The notes under the pieces: generated by a model
The model's database searches: none
What the model was told of the DNA's origin: nothing
Seen by the model: only the letters and a program-made list of their open reading frames with translations
In this document: positions 1-8,832 of the stretch, in pieces
Numbering within the stretch: position 1 is the stretch's first letter
Layout of the letters: each line of letters opens with the position of its first letter
Position numbers and translations under genes: made by a program
From: Sphingomonas tagetis
GTDB taxonomy: Bacteria > Pseudomonadota > Alphaproteobacteria > Sphingomonadales > Sphingomonadaceae
Length of the DNA stretch: 64,000 nucleotides
NCBI RefSeq assembly: GCF_024211275.1
Contig: NZ_JAMLDX010000001.1
Location: 1 to 64,000, forward strand
Reading direction: 5' to 3'

Positions 1-1499
1 GGCACTTCCTGCGCCACCACGAACTCGCCGACCTTGTTGTCGAGCGTCGTGATCTGCGGCGTCGAGAGCAGGTTCGACTTGGACGAGGTGCCGAGCGCCT
101 GGACCAGGATCGAGAAGTCGTTGCCGATGCCGATATTGGCGGTGAGCCCCGGCCCGAGCGCCGCCGCCATCGGCACGCCGAGCGCGTCGAGGATCGCGCC
201 CAGGGACGGCCCCGCGGTGCCGAACGAGGTCGCCGCGCCTTCGACCTGAGTCAGCGCCGCGCCACTGGTGCCGAGCTGGATGGCGAGCTGTTCGGCCTCT
301 TCGCCGGTGATCTCCGCGATCGCGGCTTCGATCAGCACCTGTGGGCGGCGCACGTCGAGGTCGGCGATCAGCGCCTCGATCGCGGCGACCGCGCTCGGCG
401 TGCCGCGCACCACGACCGCGTTGATGTCGGGCGAGGGCTGGACTGTCACGTCGGGGGTGGAGAATCCCTGCGGCGTCCCTTGCTGGGCGCCGCCCAGTTG
501 TGCCGATTGCTGTTGCGAAGCCGCAGCCGCCGCTGCGGCGGTCTGCGCCGGATTGCTGCCGCCCTGCGCGATCAGCCCGCCGAGCATACCGGTCGGGCTG
601 CGCGGGTTACGCTGTCCCGACAGGCTGCGCGCCACGGGATTGTTGGTCGTCGCCTCCTGTCCGAGCACGCCGCGCAGCACCTCGGTCACCGCCTCGGCAT
701 CGGCATAGTTCAGCCGGAACACGCGCGTCATCGGCGCGGCGCCGCCCGGCGCATCTAGCGAGGCGATCATGCGCCGCGCATCGGCCACCGCGCCCGGCGT
801 GCCGCGCACGATGATCGTGTTGCTGCGCGCGTCGCCGGCGACCTTCGCGCCGCCCGCCGCATCGCCCAGCACCGCCTGAAGCGCCTGCGCGACTTCGGCG
901 GCATTGCCGTTGCGCAGCGTGACCGTGGCGAAGGTCAGCCCGCCGCCACCGCCGTCGAGCGAGCGCAGCAGGCCCTCGATCCGGCGGACATTGTCGGCAT
1001 AATCGGTGACGACCACGGCATTGGGCTGGGCCAGCGGCTCGACGCTGCCGAAGCTCGCCACCAGCGGCCGCGCGATGCGCGCGGCTTCGGCGGAGGGCAC
1101 GTTGGCGAGGCGGATCATCCGCGTGACCAGTTCCTGCCCCGACGCGCTGCGCGACGAGACGCCGCCGTCGCGCACCGCGCTGCCCTGCGGCACGATCCGC
1201 CACGCCCGGCCCGAGCGCACCGCCGCAAAGCCATTGGCGCGCAGCACCGACTGGAACAGCTCCCACACCCCGTCGGGCGAGAGCGGCTGGGCGGAAGTGA
1301 CGGTCACCGTGCCCTTGACCGCCGGATCGAGGATCAGCGTGCGGCCGGTCAGGCGCGAGATCTGGTCGGCGACATCGGCGATCTCGACCCCGCGCATGTT
1401 GACGACGATGTCCGCCGCCTCGCTTTGTTGGGCGAGCACGGGTTGCGCGGTCATCGCGACCATCGCCAGAGCAAGAACGGAACTGCGGATCTTGGGCAC
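1..1499 (-). CDS. gspD: Type II secretion secretin GspD, C-terminal part outside window
   Basis: GspD forms the outer-membrane secretin ring through which folded proteins leave the periplasm. The frame starts at a GTG (1499-1497) 11 bases after the gspC stop. It opens with a Sec signal peptide of about 23 residues (MPKIRSSVLALAM...VLA) followed by the N0 domain (VVNMRGVEIADVADQISRLT) and N1-N3 repeats. A Gln/Ala-rich stretch near 480-560 fits the flexible loop of the third N domain. At the left edge the secretin core begins (NIGIGNDFSILVQAL, then NLLSTPQITTLDNK). About 499 codons are visible; full GspD proteins run about 650-750 residues, so the barrel and C terminus lie beyond base 1. It is the last visible gene of the leftward gspG-H-I-C-D arm. 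Identity is firm; only the GTG start is less certain. Confidence 0.93.
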   Translation of the reverse strand, partial: MPKIRSSVLALAMVAMTAQPVLAQQSEAADIVVNMRGVEIADVADQISRLTGRTLILDPAVKGTVTVTSAQPLSPDGVWELFQSVLRANGFAAVRSGRAWRIVPQGSAVRDGGVSSRSASGQELVTRMIRLANVPSAEAARIARPLVASFGSVEPLAQPNAVVVTDYADNVRRIEGLLRSLDGGGGGLTFATVTLRNGNAAEVAQALQAVLGDAAGGAKVAGDARSNTIIVRGTPGAVADARRMIASLDAPGGAAPMTRVFRLNYADAEAVTEVLRGVLGQEATTNNPVARSLSGQRNPRSPTGMLGGLIAQGGSNPAQTAAAAAAASQQQSAQLGGAQQGTPQGFSTPDVTVQPSPDINAVVVRGTPSAVAAIEALIADLDVRRPQVLIEAAIAEITGEEAEQLAIQLGTSGAALTQVEGAATSFGTAGPSLGAILDALGVPMAAALGPGLTANIGIGNDFSILVQALGTSSKSNLLSTPQITTLDNKVGEFVVAQEV

Positions 1500-1510
1500 G
1501 GGATCGATAC

Positions 1511-2290
1511 CTAGCGGGTCGGGACGGTCAGCGTCACGGGCTTTCCGTCGCGGGTGATCTGGACTTGGGCGGAGCCGCTCGCCTGGGCGGCGGCAAGCGC
1601 GGTGGCGGCGCTGGCCTGGCTGGTGACCGGCGTGCCGTTGATCGAGGTGATGACGTCGCCCGGCCGCAGCCCCGGCGGCGCGTTGGCGCCGACCTGGAGG
1701 CCGCCGCCCGGCGCGGGCGCGAGGCTGGCGAAGGCCGACGTGGCGGCTGGCGGCGGCGGCGCGGGCGGCGAGCCGGGCTGGAGCGGTGCGGAAGGCGGCG
1801 CCTTGGTGAGCGCCGCGGCCTGCTGTTCGGCGGTCAGCGTCGGATCGGGAAAGGCGAGGAACTCGATCCGCCCGTTGACCCGCAGCAGCACGCGGTCGCG
1901 CAGGATGCCCTCGATCACCCCGCCACCCGGCGCCTCGCCGATGCGGAACGGTTTGGAGGGTTCGCTACCGACCTCGATATAGGCGACCGAGAGCGATGCG
2001 GGCGAGGCGGCGAACACGCCCTTGAGCCGCAGCGGCAGCGCGGTCGCCTGCGATGCGTCGGTCGCCGCGCCCTTGCCGAATGGCGCGAAGGCGAGGGCAG
2101 GGGTGATGTCCGCCACCTGCGCCACCGGACGCGCGCCCGACGGCACCGTGACCGCACCGGTGCCGGCATGGCCCGCGATCCGCCAGGTCAAGCCGGCGAG
2201 CGCGACCGCGACCGAAATCACCACCGCGGCGGTCGCGATGTCGAGCGCGGTGCGTGACTGGCGCGGCGACAGATCGAGGATACGGATCAT
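1511..2290 (-). CDS. gspC: Type II secretion inner-membrane protein GspC
   Basis: GspC links the inner-membrane platform to the GspD secretin. The 259-residue frame has a short cytoplasmic N terminus, one membrane helix at about residues 18-37, a proline-rich linker, the periplasmic homology region (SLSVAYIEVG...GEAPGGGVIEGILRDRVLL) around residues 90-140, a second Pro/Ala linker, and a C-terminal PDZ-like domain (LRPGDVITSINGTPVT). Presence of a PDZ rather than a coiled-coil end is the common GspC form. The ATG at 2290 overlaps the gspI stop as ATGA, indicating translational coupling, and the stop lies 11 bases before gspD. Gene order I-C-D is compact and co-directional. Confidence 0.92.
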   Translation of the reverse strand: MIRILDLSPRQSRTALDIATAAVVISVAVALAGLTWRIAGHAGTGAVTVPSGARPVAQVADITPALAFAPFGKGAATDASQATALPLRLKGVFAASPASLSVAYIEVGSEPSKPFRIGEAPGGGVIEGILRDRVLLRVNGRIEFLAFPDPTLTAEQQAAALTKAPPSAPLQPGSPPAPPPPAATSAFASLAPAPGGGLQVGANAPPGLRPGDVITSINGTPVTSQASAATALAAAQASGSAQVQITRDGKPVTLTVPTR

Positions 2291-2766
2291 GTCCCGCTGC
2301 CCTCCACGAAGCCGTCGAGCGATGCAAGCGGAGTCCGTTCCGCGCCCTTGGCGAACACCTGAATGCGGACCTTGTCGATCGCGGCGTCCTGCGTCCGCGT
2401 GCGGGCGACGGCTACCCGCCATGGCTGGCCGAGCAATTCGGTGTCGGGTGCGTTGGCGGCGGGGTCGGCGAGCTGGATTTCGGCGAGCCGGTTCTCCGCC
2501 ACCCACATCGCGGCGGCGCGGCGTTCCATTGCGCGAGTCGAATCGATGTGCGTCTCGACCGCACGGATCAGGCCCACGGTGGCGATGGCGAGCACCGCCA
2601 GCGCGACCAGCGCCTCGATGAGGGAAAAGCCAGAGTCTTTGCTGGTGGTCCCGGCCTTGCCGGGACGCGGCACCTGCCCGCTCCCCCACCCGGCCACCCA
2701 TAGGATACTGGCGTTGGGTGGCCGGGTGGGGGAGCGGGCAGGTGCCGCCACGGAGCGCAGCGACAT
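2287..2766 (-). CDS. gspI: Type II secretion minor pseudopilin GspI
   Basis: GspI is a minor pseudopilin of the tip complex (with H, J and K). The type IV prepilin signature SG|FSLIEALVALAVLAI is clear, with cleavage after Gly and Glu at +5. The start is ambiguous. The ATG at 2766 shares its A with the gspH stop (TGATG), so it is coupled, but it gives a leader of about 46 residues because a palindromic repeat (2648-2745) lies inside it and is read in frame. A GTG at 2673, preceded by a GGGGGAG stretch, would give a normal 15-residue leader. The mature part is about 113 residues, usual for GspI. The 3' end overlaps gspC by four bases. Confidence 0.88.
   Translation of the reverse strand: MSLRSVAAPARSPTRPPNASILWVAGWGSGQVPRPGKAGTTSKDSGFSLIEALVALAVLAIATVGLIRAVETHIDSTRAMERRAAAMWVAENRLAEIQLADPAANAPDTELLGQPWRVAVARTRTQDAAIDKVRIQVFAKGAERTPLASLDGFVEGSGT
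2648..2745. repeat. Compound palindromic repeat inside the gspI 5' region
   Basis: A perfect 31-base inverted repeat has arms 2670-2700 and 2715-2745 around a 14-base loop. Beside it, 2648-2667 contains a second hairpin (GTCCCGGC / GCCGGGAC on the minus strand). The two hairpins together resemble a mobile palindromic element rather than a terminator, since no T tract follows and the gspI frame stays open through it. Confidence 0.85.
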
Positions 2767-3233
2767 CAAAGCGCCGCGGCCTTGCTCGCCGTCGCGGTGA
2801 TGCCGTCGTAACGCACCACCCAGCGTTGCGCGCCATTTTCGATCGTGGCGTTGAGCGGCTTGCCGCCGCCATCGACCCCGAGCATCACCGGCGGCGCGGC
2901 GTCGATCGTCACGACGATCCCACCCGGCAGCTCATGCGGCGCCAGCGCATCGCCCAGCGGCACCAGCGCGCCGTCACGCCCGACCGCAGCGAAGCCGTAG
3001 CTGTGCTTTTCAGTGGTGAAGGCAATGATCCGGTCGCCCAGCATCGCATCGTCCGCCGCCGCCTGAAGCCGCAGCGCCAGCCGCCGCGCTTCGGTCTCGA
3101 CCGATGGCGCACGCGTCGCGGTGCCGATGCCCAGCGCCACGCCGCCCGCCGCGACACCGATGATGACGAGCACGATCAGCATCTCGATGAGCGTCATGCC
3201 GCGCTCGGACTCAGCGATGGTGGTCCCCCGCAA
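2766..3233 (-). CDS. gspH: Type II secretion minor pseudopilin GspH
   Basis: GspH is a minor pseudopilin of the secretion pseudopilus. The prepilin motif SERG|MTLIEMLIVLVIIGV is present with Glu at +5, followed by the hydrophobic helix and a globular C-terminal domain of about 130 residues. No ATG precedes the cleavage site within the free space after gspG, so the likely start is TTG at 3233, five bases after the gspG stop, giving a 12-residue leader and a 155-residue precursor. The stop shares a base with the gspI ATG (TGATG). Position between G and I and the size match the family; the TTG start is an inference. Confidence 0.87.
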   Translation of the reverse strand: MRGTTIAESERGMTLIEMLIVLVIIGVAAGGVALGIGTATRAPSVETEARRLALRLQAAADDAMLGDRIIAFTTEKHSYGFAAVGRDGALVPLGDALAPHELPGGIVVTIDAAPPVMLGVDGGGKPLNATIENGAQRWVVRYDGITATASKAAAL

Positions 3234-3238
3234 GTCGC

Positions 3239-3727
3239 TCAGCCGCCCTTGGCGTCGAGATCGGCGTCGAGTCCTTCGCCGCCCGGTTGCCCGTCCTTGC
3301 CCAGCGACTTGAGCTCGAACGCGGCGCCGGTCGCCGAATAGACGTAAGGATTGCCCCACGCATCGACCGGATTCTCGGAGACATAGCCGCCATCGGGCCA
3401 TGCGGCAGGCAGCGGCGGCGTCGCCGGCTTTTCGGCCAGCGCCTTCAGCCCCTGTTCGGTCGTCGGATATTGCCCATTGTCGAGCCGGTACATTTTCAAT
3501 GCGCTCGACAGGCTGGCGAGGTTGGTTTTGGTGGTGGTGACGCGCGCCTGATCGGGGCGGCCGATCACGTTCATCGTGACCAGCCCCGCGACGATCGCGA
3601 TGATCACCAGCACCACGATCATCTCGAGCAGGGTGAGGCCCGCTTCGCTCGCCGGCACCGCGCGGCGCTTGCCCTTCAGCGGCGTGAATGCCACGGTGTC
3701 ATCGAATTGTTTCAAAACTATGCGCAT
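3239..3727 (-). CDS. gspG: Type II secretion major pseudopilin GspG
   Basis: GspG is the major subunit of the pseudopilus that pushes substrates through the secretin. The prepilin site SEAG|LTLLEMIVVLVIIAI and the conserved mature region (ALKMYRLDNGQYPTTEQGL, then WGNPYVYS and LGKDGQPGGEG, the calcium-site loop) identify it. From ATG 3727 the precursor is 162 residues with a long 30-residue leader; a GTG closer to the cleavage site (leader VPASEAG) is the alternative. A purine-rich GAGAAGGA lies about 14 bases upstream of the ATG. It is the first gene of the leftward G-H-I-C-D arm and is divergent from gspL, with 57 bases between them for both promoters. Confidence 0.93.
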   Translation of the reverse strand: MRIVLKQFDDTVAFTPLKGKRRAVPASEAGLTLLEMIVVLVIIAIVAGLVTMNVIGRPDQARVTTTKTNLASLSSALKMYRLDNGQYPTTEQGLKALAEKPATPPLPAAWPDGGYVSENPVDAWGNPYVYSATGAAFELKSLGKDGQPGGEGLDADLDAKGG

Positions 3728-3784
3728 CGCGGCCACATGCGTCCTTCTCGTGAAAGCAATGTTACACTCCGAGCCTCTGGAACC

Positions 3785-4873
3785 ATGACCGGCCAAGCCA
3801 TATCCGACACTGCGGAACCCGGTGCCGGCGGCGTATGGACGCTGTCGGGCGGGCGGCCGATCATAGCCGAGCCCGGCGGTCCTGCAACCATGCTGGTCCC
3901 GAGCGAATCGGTGCTGTTGCTGGCGGTCGACCTGCCGCTGGCAAGCCGCGCCAAACGGATCGCCGCGCTGCCCTTCGCGATCGAGGACCGTATCGCCGAT
4001 CCGCTCGACGCGGTGCATATTGCTTTGGGCGCGGAACTCGCGCCGCAACGCTATCTCGTTGCCGTCGTGCGCCATGCGCTGATGCGGCAATGGGTCGAGG
4101 CGGCGGATGCGGCGGGCCTCGGTCATGCCGCGCTGGTGCCCGACGCGCTGGCATTGCCATTGCCCGAGGCGGGCGAGTGGAGCGCCGAGGCGGCGGGCGG
4201 GCGCGTGCTGGTGCGAACCGGTGACGGTACGGGCTTTGCCGTGGCATCCGCGCTGGCAGGCCCGGCATGGGAAGCCGCGGGCCAGCCGCGCATCTGGAAT
4301 GTCGGCGCGACGCCGATCGGCGAACTGCCGCAGGAACCACGCACGCCAGATGATGCGCTGGCCGAGCGCCTGTTCGTCCCGCCGGTCGATCTTCGGCAGG
4401 GCGCCTATGCCCGGCGCACGGCGATCGGCAACCACTGGCTGCGCCGGCTCGGCTGGATCGCCGCGGCGGGCATCGCCGCGCACACGGTGATCGCCGCCGC
4501 CGATACGGTGATGCTGCGCGTGATCGCCGAGCGCCGCGCCGAGGATACGCGCGCGGTGGTGGCGCAGGCCGCGCCCGGCACCAATGTTTCGGGCGACCTG
4601 CGCGCCAGTGTCGCCGATCTGCTCCCCCCGCCGGGACCCGCAGGCAGCGCGTTCGTCCCGCTGATCACGCGGACCTCGCGCGCGCTCGCCCCGCTGTCGA
4701 GCGCGGTCACCGCGCGGACGATGCGGTTCGAGGGCAATGCGCTGACGCTCGAACTCGATCCCGGCGACCCCGGCCTGGCCGAGCGCGTGCGCGGTGCGCT
4801 GCGCGCCGGCGGCGTGCCAGCGGAGGTGACGGCGGCGCCCGACGGCGCGATTCGCGTGACGGTGCGCGCATGA
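3785..4873 (+). CDS. gspL: Type II secretion inner-membrane protein GspL
   Basis: GspL recruits the GspE ATPase to the membrane and pairs with GspM. The 362-residue protein has a cytoplasmic, actin-fold-like N-terminal domain (about residues 1-215, with LPFAIEDRIADP, typical of GspL), one membrane helix around residues 220-245, and a periplasmic ferredoxin-like domain (TMRFEGNALTLELDP, near residue 310). The ATG at 3785 is taken because it opens the conserved part and lies just after the divergent gspG promoter space. The stop overlaps the gspM start by four bases (ATGA), the start of a tightly coupled L-M-E-F run. Confidence 0.88.
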   Translation: MTGQAISDTAEPGAGGVWTLSGGRPIIAEPGGPATMLVPSESVLLLAVDLPLASRAKRIAALPFAIEDRIADPLDAVHIALGAELAPQRYLVAVVRHALMRQWVEAADAAGLGHAALVPDALALPLPEAGEWSAEAAGGRVLVRTGDGTGFAVASALAGPAWEAAGQPRIWNVGATPIGELPQEPRTPDDALAERLFVPPVDLRQGAYARRTAIGNHWLRRLGWIAAAGIAAHTVIAAADTVMLRVIAERRAEDTRAVVAQAAPGTNVSGDLRASVADLLPPPGPAGSAFVPLITRTSRALAPLSSAVTARTMRFEGNALTLELDPGDPGLAERVRGALRAGGVPAEVTAAPDGAIRVTVRA

Positions 4874-5376
4874 CCGTGATCCGCATCATCCGCATGCCCG
4901 CGCTCGAGGCCGCTTTGCTCAAGTCCGAGCTGTGGTGGGCCGGGCTGACGATCCGCGAGCGCTGGCTGGTCGGCACGCTCGGCGGGCTGCTCGCCGCGCT
5001 GATCCTCATCTTCGGCATCATCAAGCCGCTTCAGACCGCGCGCGCCGAGGCGCTGGCCGACATTCGCACTTATGAGACGCTGACCGCCCGCGTCCGCGCG
5101 GCGGGCGTGCTGGTCGCGCCGGGCGCTCGCCCGCAGCTCCGCGCCGAACCGCCCGCACAGGCCGCCGAAGCGGCTGCGCGCGAGGCGGGCCTGACCGCGA
5201 CGGTGGCGCCCGGCGGGGCAGGGCTGACCGCGCAGGTCGCCGAAGCGCCCTATGAAGCGGTCGTCGGCTGGATCGCCAACGTCGAGCGCACCACGCCGCT
5301 CCGCGCCCGCCGCGTCGAACTGCTCAAGGGCGGCGCGCCGGGCCGCGTCAACGCCACGGTGGAGTTCGGCCAGTGA
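4870..5376 (+). CDS. gspM: Type II secretion inner-membrane protein GspM
   Basis: GspM is the partner of GspL in the inner-membrane platform. The 168-residue protein shows the classic opening (WWAGLTIRERWLV), a single membrane helix at about residues 36-55, and a small periplasmic domain ending in RVNATVEFGQ. Length and topology match the family, whose sequence conservation is otherwise low; the identification leans on position between gspL and gspE. Both ends overlap neighbours by four bases (ATGA with gspL, GTGA with gspE), so translation is probably coupled. Confidence 0.88.
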   Translation: MTVIRIIRMPALEAALLKSELWWAGLTIRERWLVGTLGGLLAALILIFGIIKPLQTARAEALADIRTYETLTARVRAAGVLVAPGARPQLRAEPPAQAAEAAAREAGLTATVAPGGAGLTAQVAEAPYEAVVGWIANVERTTPLRARRVELLKGGAPGRVNATVEFGQ

Positions 5377-6860
5377 GCGAGGCGCTGATTCTCACCGACG
5401 CTCAGCCGGCGGCCTTGCCCTATAGCTATGCGCGCCGCGCCGGCGTCGTGCTGCGCCCCGGCGCCGCCGGCCTCGAATGCATCCACCGCGCCGCCGCGCC
5501 GCTCGACGCGCTGCTCGAAGTCCAGCGCATCGCGCCGGGCGTGCGCTTCGTCAGCGCCGACGATGCCGTGTTCGATCAGGCGCTCGCCGCGACCTATTCG
5601 GGCAGCGGCGCCGCGGCGGCCGAGTTCGATCTCGGCGAGATGGACCTCGCCGCGCTCGCCGACAGCGCCGCGGCGGTCGACGACCTGCTCGACGCGCGCG
5701 ACGATTCGCCGGTCATCCGCCTGATCAACGCGCTGCTGCTCGAAGCGGTCAAGGAAGGCGCGTCGGACGTCCATGTCGAGACGCAGGAGAAGCGCGTCGT
5801 CGTCCGCTTCCGCATCGACGGCGTGCTGCGCGACAAGCTCGAACCGCGCCGCGAACTCGCGCCGTTGCTGGTCAGCCGTATCAAGGTGATGGCGAAGCTC
5901 GACATCGCCGAGAAGCGCGTGCCGCAGGACGGCCGCGTCACATTGCGCATCGGCGGGCACGATGTCGATGCGCGCGTCTCGACGCTGCCGACCCAGCATG
6001 GCGAGCGCGTGGTCATGCGCCTGCTCGAAAAGGGTTCGCTCAAGCTCGACCTCGAGCAACTCGGCATGAGCGAGCGCGACCGCAATGTCTTCGCGCGTCT
6101 GCTCGAACGCCCGCACGGCATGCTGCTCGTCACCGGACCGACCGGCTCGGGCAAGACCACCAGCCTTTATGCCGCGCTCCAGCGGCTAAACGACCGCAAA
6201 CGCAACATCATGACGGTCGAAGATCCGATCGAATATGAACTTGCCGGGATCGGCCAGACCCAGGTCAATTCGCGCACCGGCATGACTTTCGCGCGCGGCC
6301 TGCGCGCGATCCTGCGGCAGGACCCCGACGTGATCATGGTCGGCGAGATCCGCGATCAGGAGACCGCCGAGGTCGCGGTGCGATCGGCGATGACCGGGCA
6401 TTTCGTGCTCTCGACGCTGCACACCAACAGCGCGGTCGGATCGGTGACGCGCCTGATCGACATGGGGGTCGAGCGCTATCTGCTCGCGCCGATGCTGGTC
6501 GGTCTGGCGGCACAGCGGCTGGTGCGGCGGTTGTGCAAGCATTGCCGGCGCGAGGATGTGGCGAGCGAAGGCGATTCGCTGATGCTTGGCGGCGCGGTCA
6601 AAGCCGGCGAGACGCTGTGGCGCGCCGCCGGCTGCGACGAATGCGGCGGCGACGGCTATCGCGGGCGCGCGGGCGTGTATGAAGTCGTCGCGATCGACGA
6701 CCGCTTCCAGGCGATGATCCATGACGGCGCATCCGAAGCCGAGATCGAGGCGCACGCGCGCAGGGACAATCCCAGCCTGCTCGACGATGGCATCGCCAAG
6801 CTGCGCGCCGGTATCACCACCGTCGAGGAAGTCGCGCGGGTGACGAGGGAAGAGGCCTAG
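5373..6860 (+). CDS. gspE: Type II secretion ATPase GspE
   Basis: GspE is the cytoplasmic hexameric ATPase that powers pseudopilus assembly. The 495-residue protein has an N-terminal GspL-binding domain, an N2 domain (EGASDVHVETQ at about residues 128-138), Walker A GPTGSGKTTS at about residue 255, the Asp box, Walker B (DVIMVGEIRD) and His box (LSTLHTNSA). The C-terminal zinc module CKHC...CDEC is intact, which separates GspE from many PilB/PilT proteins. Length is typical. A GTG start overlaps the gspM stop, and the stop adjoins the gspF GTG, so the four genes L-M-E-F are co-translated. Confidence 0.95.
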   Translation: MSEALILTDAQPAALPYSYARRAGVVLRPGAAGLECIHRAAAPLDALLEVQRIAPGVRFVSADDAVFDQALAATYSGSGAAAAEFDLGEMDLAALADSAAAVDDLLDARDDSPVIRLINALLLEAVKEGASDVHVETQEKRVVVRFRIDGVLRDKLEPRRELAPLLVSRIKVMAKLDIAEKRVPQDGRVTLRIGGHDVDARVSTLPTQHGERVVMRLLEKGSLKLDLEQLGMSERDRNVFARLLERPHGMLLVTGPTGSGKTTSLYAALQRLNDRKRNIMTVEDPIEYELAGIGQTQVNSRTGMTFARGLRAILRQDPDVIMVGEIRDQETAEVAVRSAMTGHFVLSTLHTNSAVGSVTRLIDMGVERYLLAPMLVGLAAQRLVRRLCKHCRREDVASEGDSLMLGGAVKAGETLWRAAGCDECGGDGYRGRAGVYEVVAIDDRFQAMIHDGASEAEIEAHARRDNPSLLDDGIAKLRAGITTVEEVARVTREEA

Positions 6861-8083
6861 TGACCACCTACGCCTATCGCGCCGCCGACCGGGCCGGCGC
6901 GCAGCGGAAGGGCAGGGTTGAAGCGACGAGTCCCGCCGCCGCCCGCGCGATGCTGCGCGAGCAGGGCCTGCTTCCGCTCAGCGTCGATGCCGCCGGCGAG
7001 CGCAAGTCGATCGGCAGCATCCAGCTCCCCAAGCTCGGCCGCGCGGGTATGTCGTCGCGCGAACTCGCCACCGCCACACGCCAGATCGCCACACTTGTCG
7101 GCTCCGACATCCCGGTCGAGGAAGCGCTGCGCCTCGCCGCCAGCCAGTCCGAGGCGCAGCGCGTCTCCTCGATCCTGCTCGACGTGCGCGCCGCGATCCT
7201 CGACGGGCGCAGCTTCGCCAGCGCGCTCGGCCAGCATCCCAGGACCTTCCCTGAATTCTACCGCGCCTCGGTCGCGGCGGGCGAAGCCTCGGGCAAGCTC
7301 ACCGAGGTGCTCAATCACCTCGCGCACTTCGTCGAGCATCGTCAGGCGAACGCGCAGAAGCTGCAACTGGCTTTGCTCTATCCCGGCCTGCTCGCGACGG
7401 TGTCGCTCGGCGTGATCGTGCTGCTGCTGGTCTATGTCATTCCCGACATCGTGAAGGTGTTCGTGTCGCGCGGCACCGACCTGCCGCTGCTCACGCGCAT
7501 GCTGATCGCGGTGTCGAGCTTCCTGCAGGATTGGGGCCTCTACATCCTGCTCGCCGCGTTGGTCGGCTTCCTCATCTTCAACCGCTGGGCTGCGAACCCT
7601 GCCAACCGCCTCAAGGTCGATCGCGGCTTCACCGAACGCTGGCCGTTCCGCCGCTTCAGCCGCCAGCATAATGCCGCGCGCTTCGCCGGCAGCCTCGCCA
7701 CGCTCGTCTCCAGCGCTGTGCCGCTGGTCGAAGCGCTCCACGCCGCCGCCGCGGTGACGCCCAACCGCTGGGTCCGCGACCGCGCGCTCCATGTTGCCGC
7801 GCGGGTGCGCGAAGGCATCAGCCTGCGCGGCGCGATGAGCGAGGCGGGCGTGTTCCCGCTGATGCTCACCGCGATCGTCGCCTCGGGCGAAGCGAGCGGC
7901 CAGCTCGGTCCCGCGCTGAGCCGCGCCGCCGACGAACTCGACCGCGAACTCGATGCGATCACCACCGCTCTGGTCGCGCTGGTCGAGCCGCTGGTGCTGC
8001 TGCTGATGGGTGGCCTCGTGCTGATGATGGTGCTGGCGATCCTGCTGCCGATCATCAATCTCAATGATCTTGTGACGCTCTAG
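6860..8083 (+). CDS. gspF: Type II secretion inner-membrane platform protein GspF
   Basis: GspF is the polytopic core of the inner-membrane platform that docks GspE. The 407-residue protein contains two T2SSF domains (about residues 70-195 and 275-395), each with the family pattern (ATRQIATLVGSDIPVEEAL; ASGEASGQLG), and three membrane helices, the last at the C terminus (LLMGGLVLMMVLAILLPI). It begins at a GTG that shares its first base with the end of gspE. The stop codon overlaps the stop of the oppositely oriented gspN within CTAG (8080-8083). Size and domain order are standard. Confidence 0.95.
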   Translation: MTTYAYRAADRAGAQRKGRVEATSPAAARAMLREQGLLPLSVDAAGERKSIGSIQLPKLGRAGMSSRELATATRQIATLVGSDIPVEEALRLAASQSEAQRVSSILLDVRAAILDGRSFASALGQHPRTFPEFYRASVAAGEASGKLTEVLNHLAHFVEHRQANAQKLQLALLYPGLLATVSLGVIVLLLVYVIPDIVKVFVSRGTDLPLLTRMLIAVSSFLQDWGLYILLAALVGFLIFNRWAANPANRLKVDRGFTERWPFRRFSRQHNAARFAGSLATLVSSAVPLVEALHAAAAVTPNRWVRDRALHVAARVREGISLRGAMSEAGVFPLMLTAIVASGEASGQLGPALSRAADELDRELDAITTALVALVEPLVLLLMGGLVLMMVLAILLPIINLNDLVTL

Positions 8084-8832
8084 AGCTGTCCCGCGATCGC
8101 CACGCCCGCGGGCAGGCCGATGAACGGCAGCAAGCGCGCGCCGTCGGCGGTCAGCCGCAGCGATAGCGCGCCATCGTCGCTCAATGTCGCATCGACCAGC
8201 GTCTGCCGCCGCTGTGCGGCCGGGGTGATGCGGATGCGCGTCTCCGTGCCGATCTTCTCTGCCGTCAGCAGCAAGGCGGGCACCGGCACCGCCGCGCCGC
8301 CGCTTTTGGGCGTGCACACCCCCGGATCGGTGGTCAGCTTGCCATCGATCATCTGGCCCGACCCGCCGATCGCGATGCGCTCGAACTCGGTCTGCATGAC
8401 GAGGTCGCAGGTGAAGGGGAGGTTGGGCTGCAGCGCGTCGAGCAACGAGGCATGCGCGCTCCCGCTGACCTGATCGAGCACGGTCCGCCCGAATCGCACC
8501 AGCCCGCGTCCGCCCATGTCGGTATCCGGCCCGGTCGCCTTCCAGTCGGCGGCGAAGGCGAGGCTGGTGAGCGAGCGCAGCGGCGCCCAGTTCCACTCGA
8601 CCTTGCTCCCGCCGGCAATCCCGACCTTGCCATTCCACACCGTTCCCGCGATGCCGGTGCGCCACGGGCGGTTGCTGAACGCCACGCCCGCCGGCATCGT
8701 CGCGACCATCGCCAGCGCATAAGCCGCTATGCCCAGCAGCACGAAGACGGTAAGACGCCGCCGTGCCGACCACGACGCCCGTATTTCCTCGCCGGACGCT
8801 GCTGCGATCAGGCCTTCTGTTGCCGCTGGCAT
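8080..8832 (-). CDS. gspN: Type II secretion protein GspN
   Basis: GspN is an accessory component found in some T2SS loci; its exact role is not settled. The 250-residue frame has an N-terminal membrane helix (about residues 28-48, VFVLLGIAAYALAMVATMP) and a periplasmic region opening with FSNRPWRTGIAGTVWNGK, the typical GspN start, and ending in LLPFIGLPAGVAI. It is the only member of this locus on the opposite strand within the rightward arm. Its ATG (8832) overlaps the 5' end of the next rightward gene by 70 bases, so the true start could be a later GTG near the membrane helix. Confidence 0.82.
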   Translation of the reverse strand: MPAATEGLIAAASGEEIRASWSARRRLTVFVLLGIAAYALAMVATMPAGVAFSNRPWRTGIAGTVWNGKVGIAGGSKVEWNWAPLRSLTSLAFAADWKATGPDTDMGGRGLVRFGRTVLDQVSGSAHASLLDALQPNLPFTCDLVMQTEFERIAIGGSGQMIDGKLTTDPGVCTPKSGGAAVPVPALLLTAEKIGTETRIRITPAAQRRQTLVDATLSDDGALSLRLTADGARLLPFIGLPAGVAIAGQL

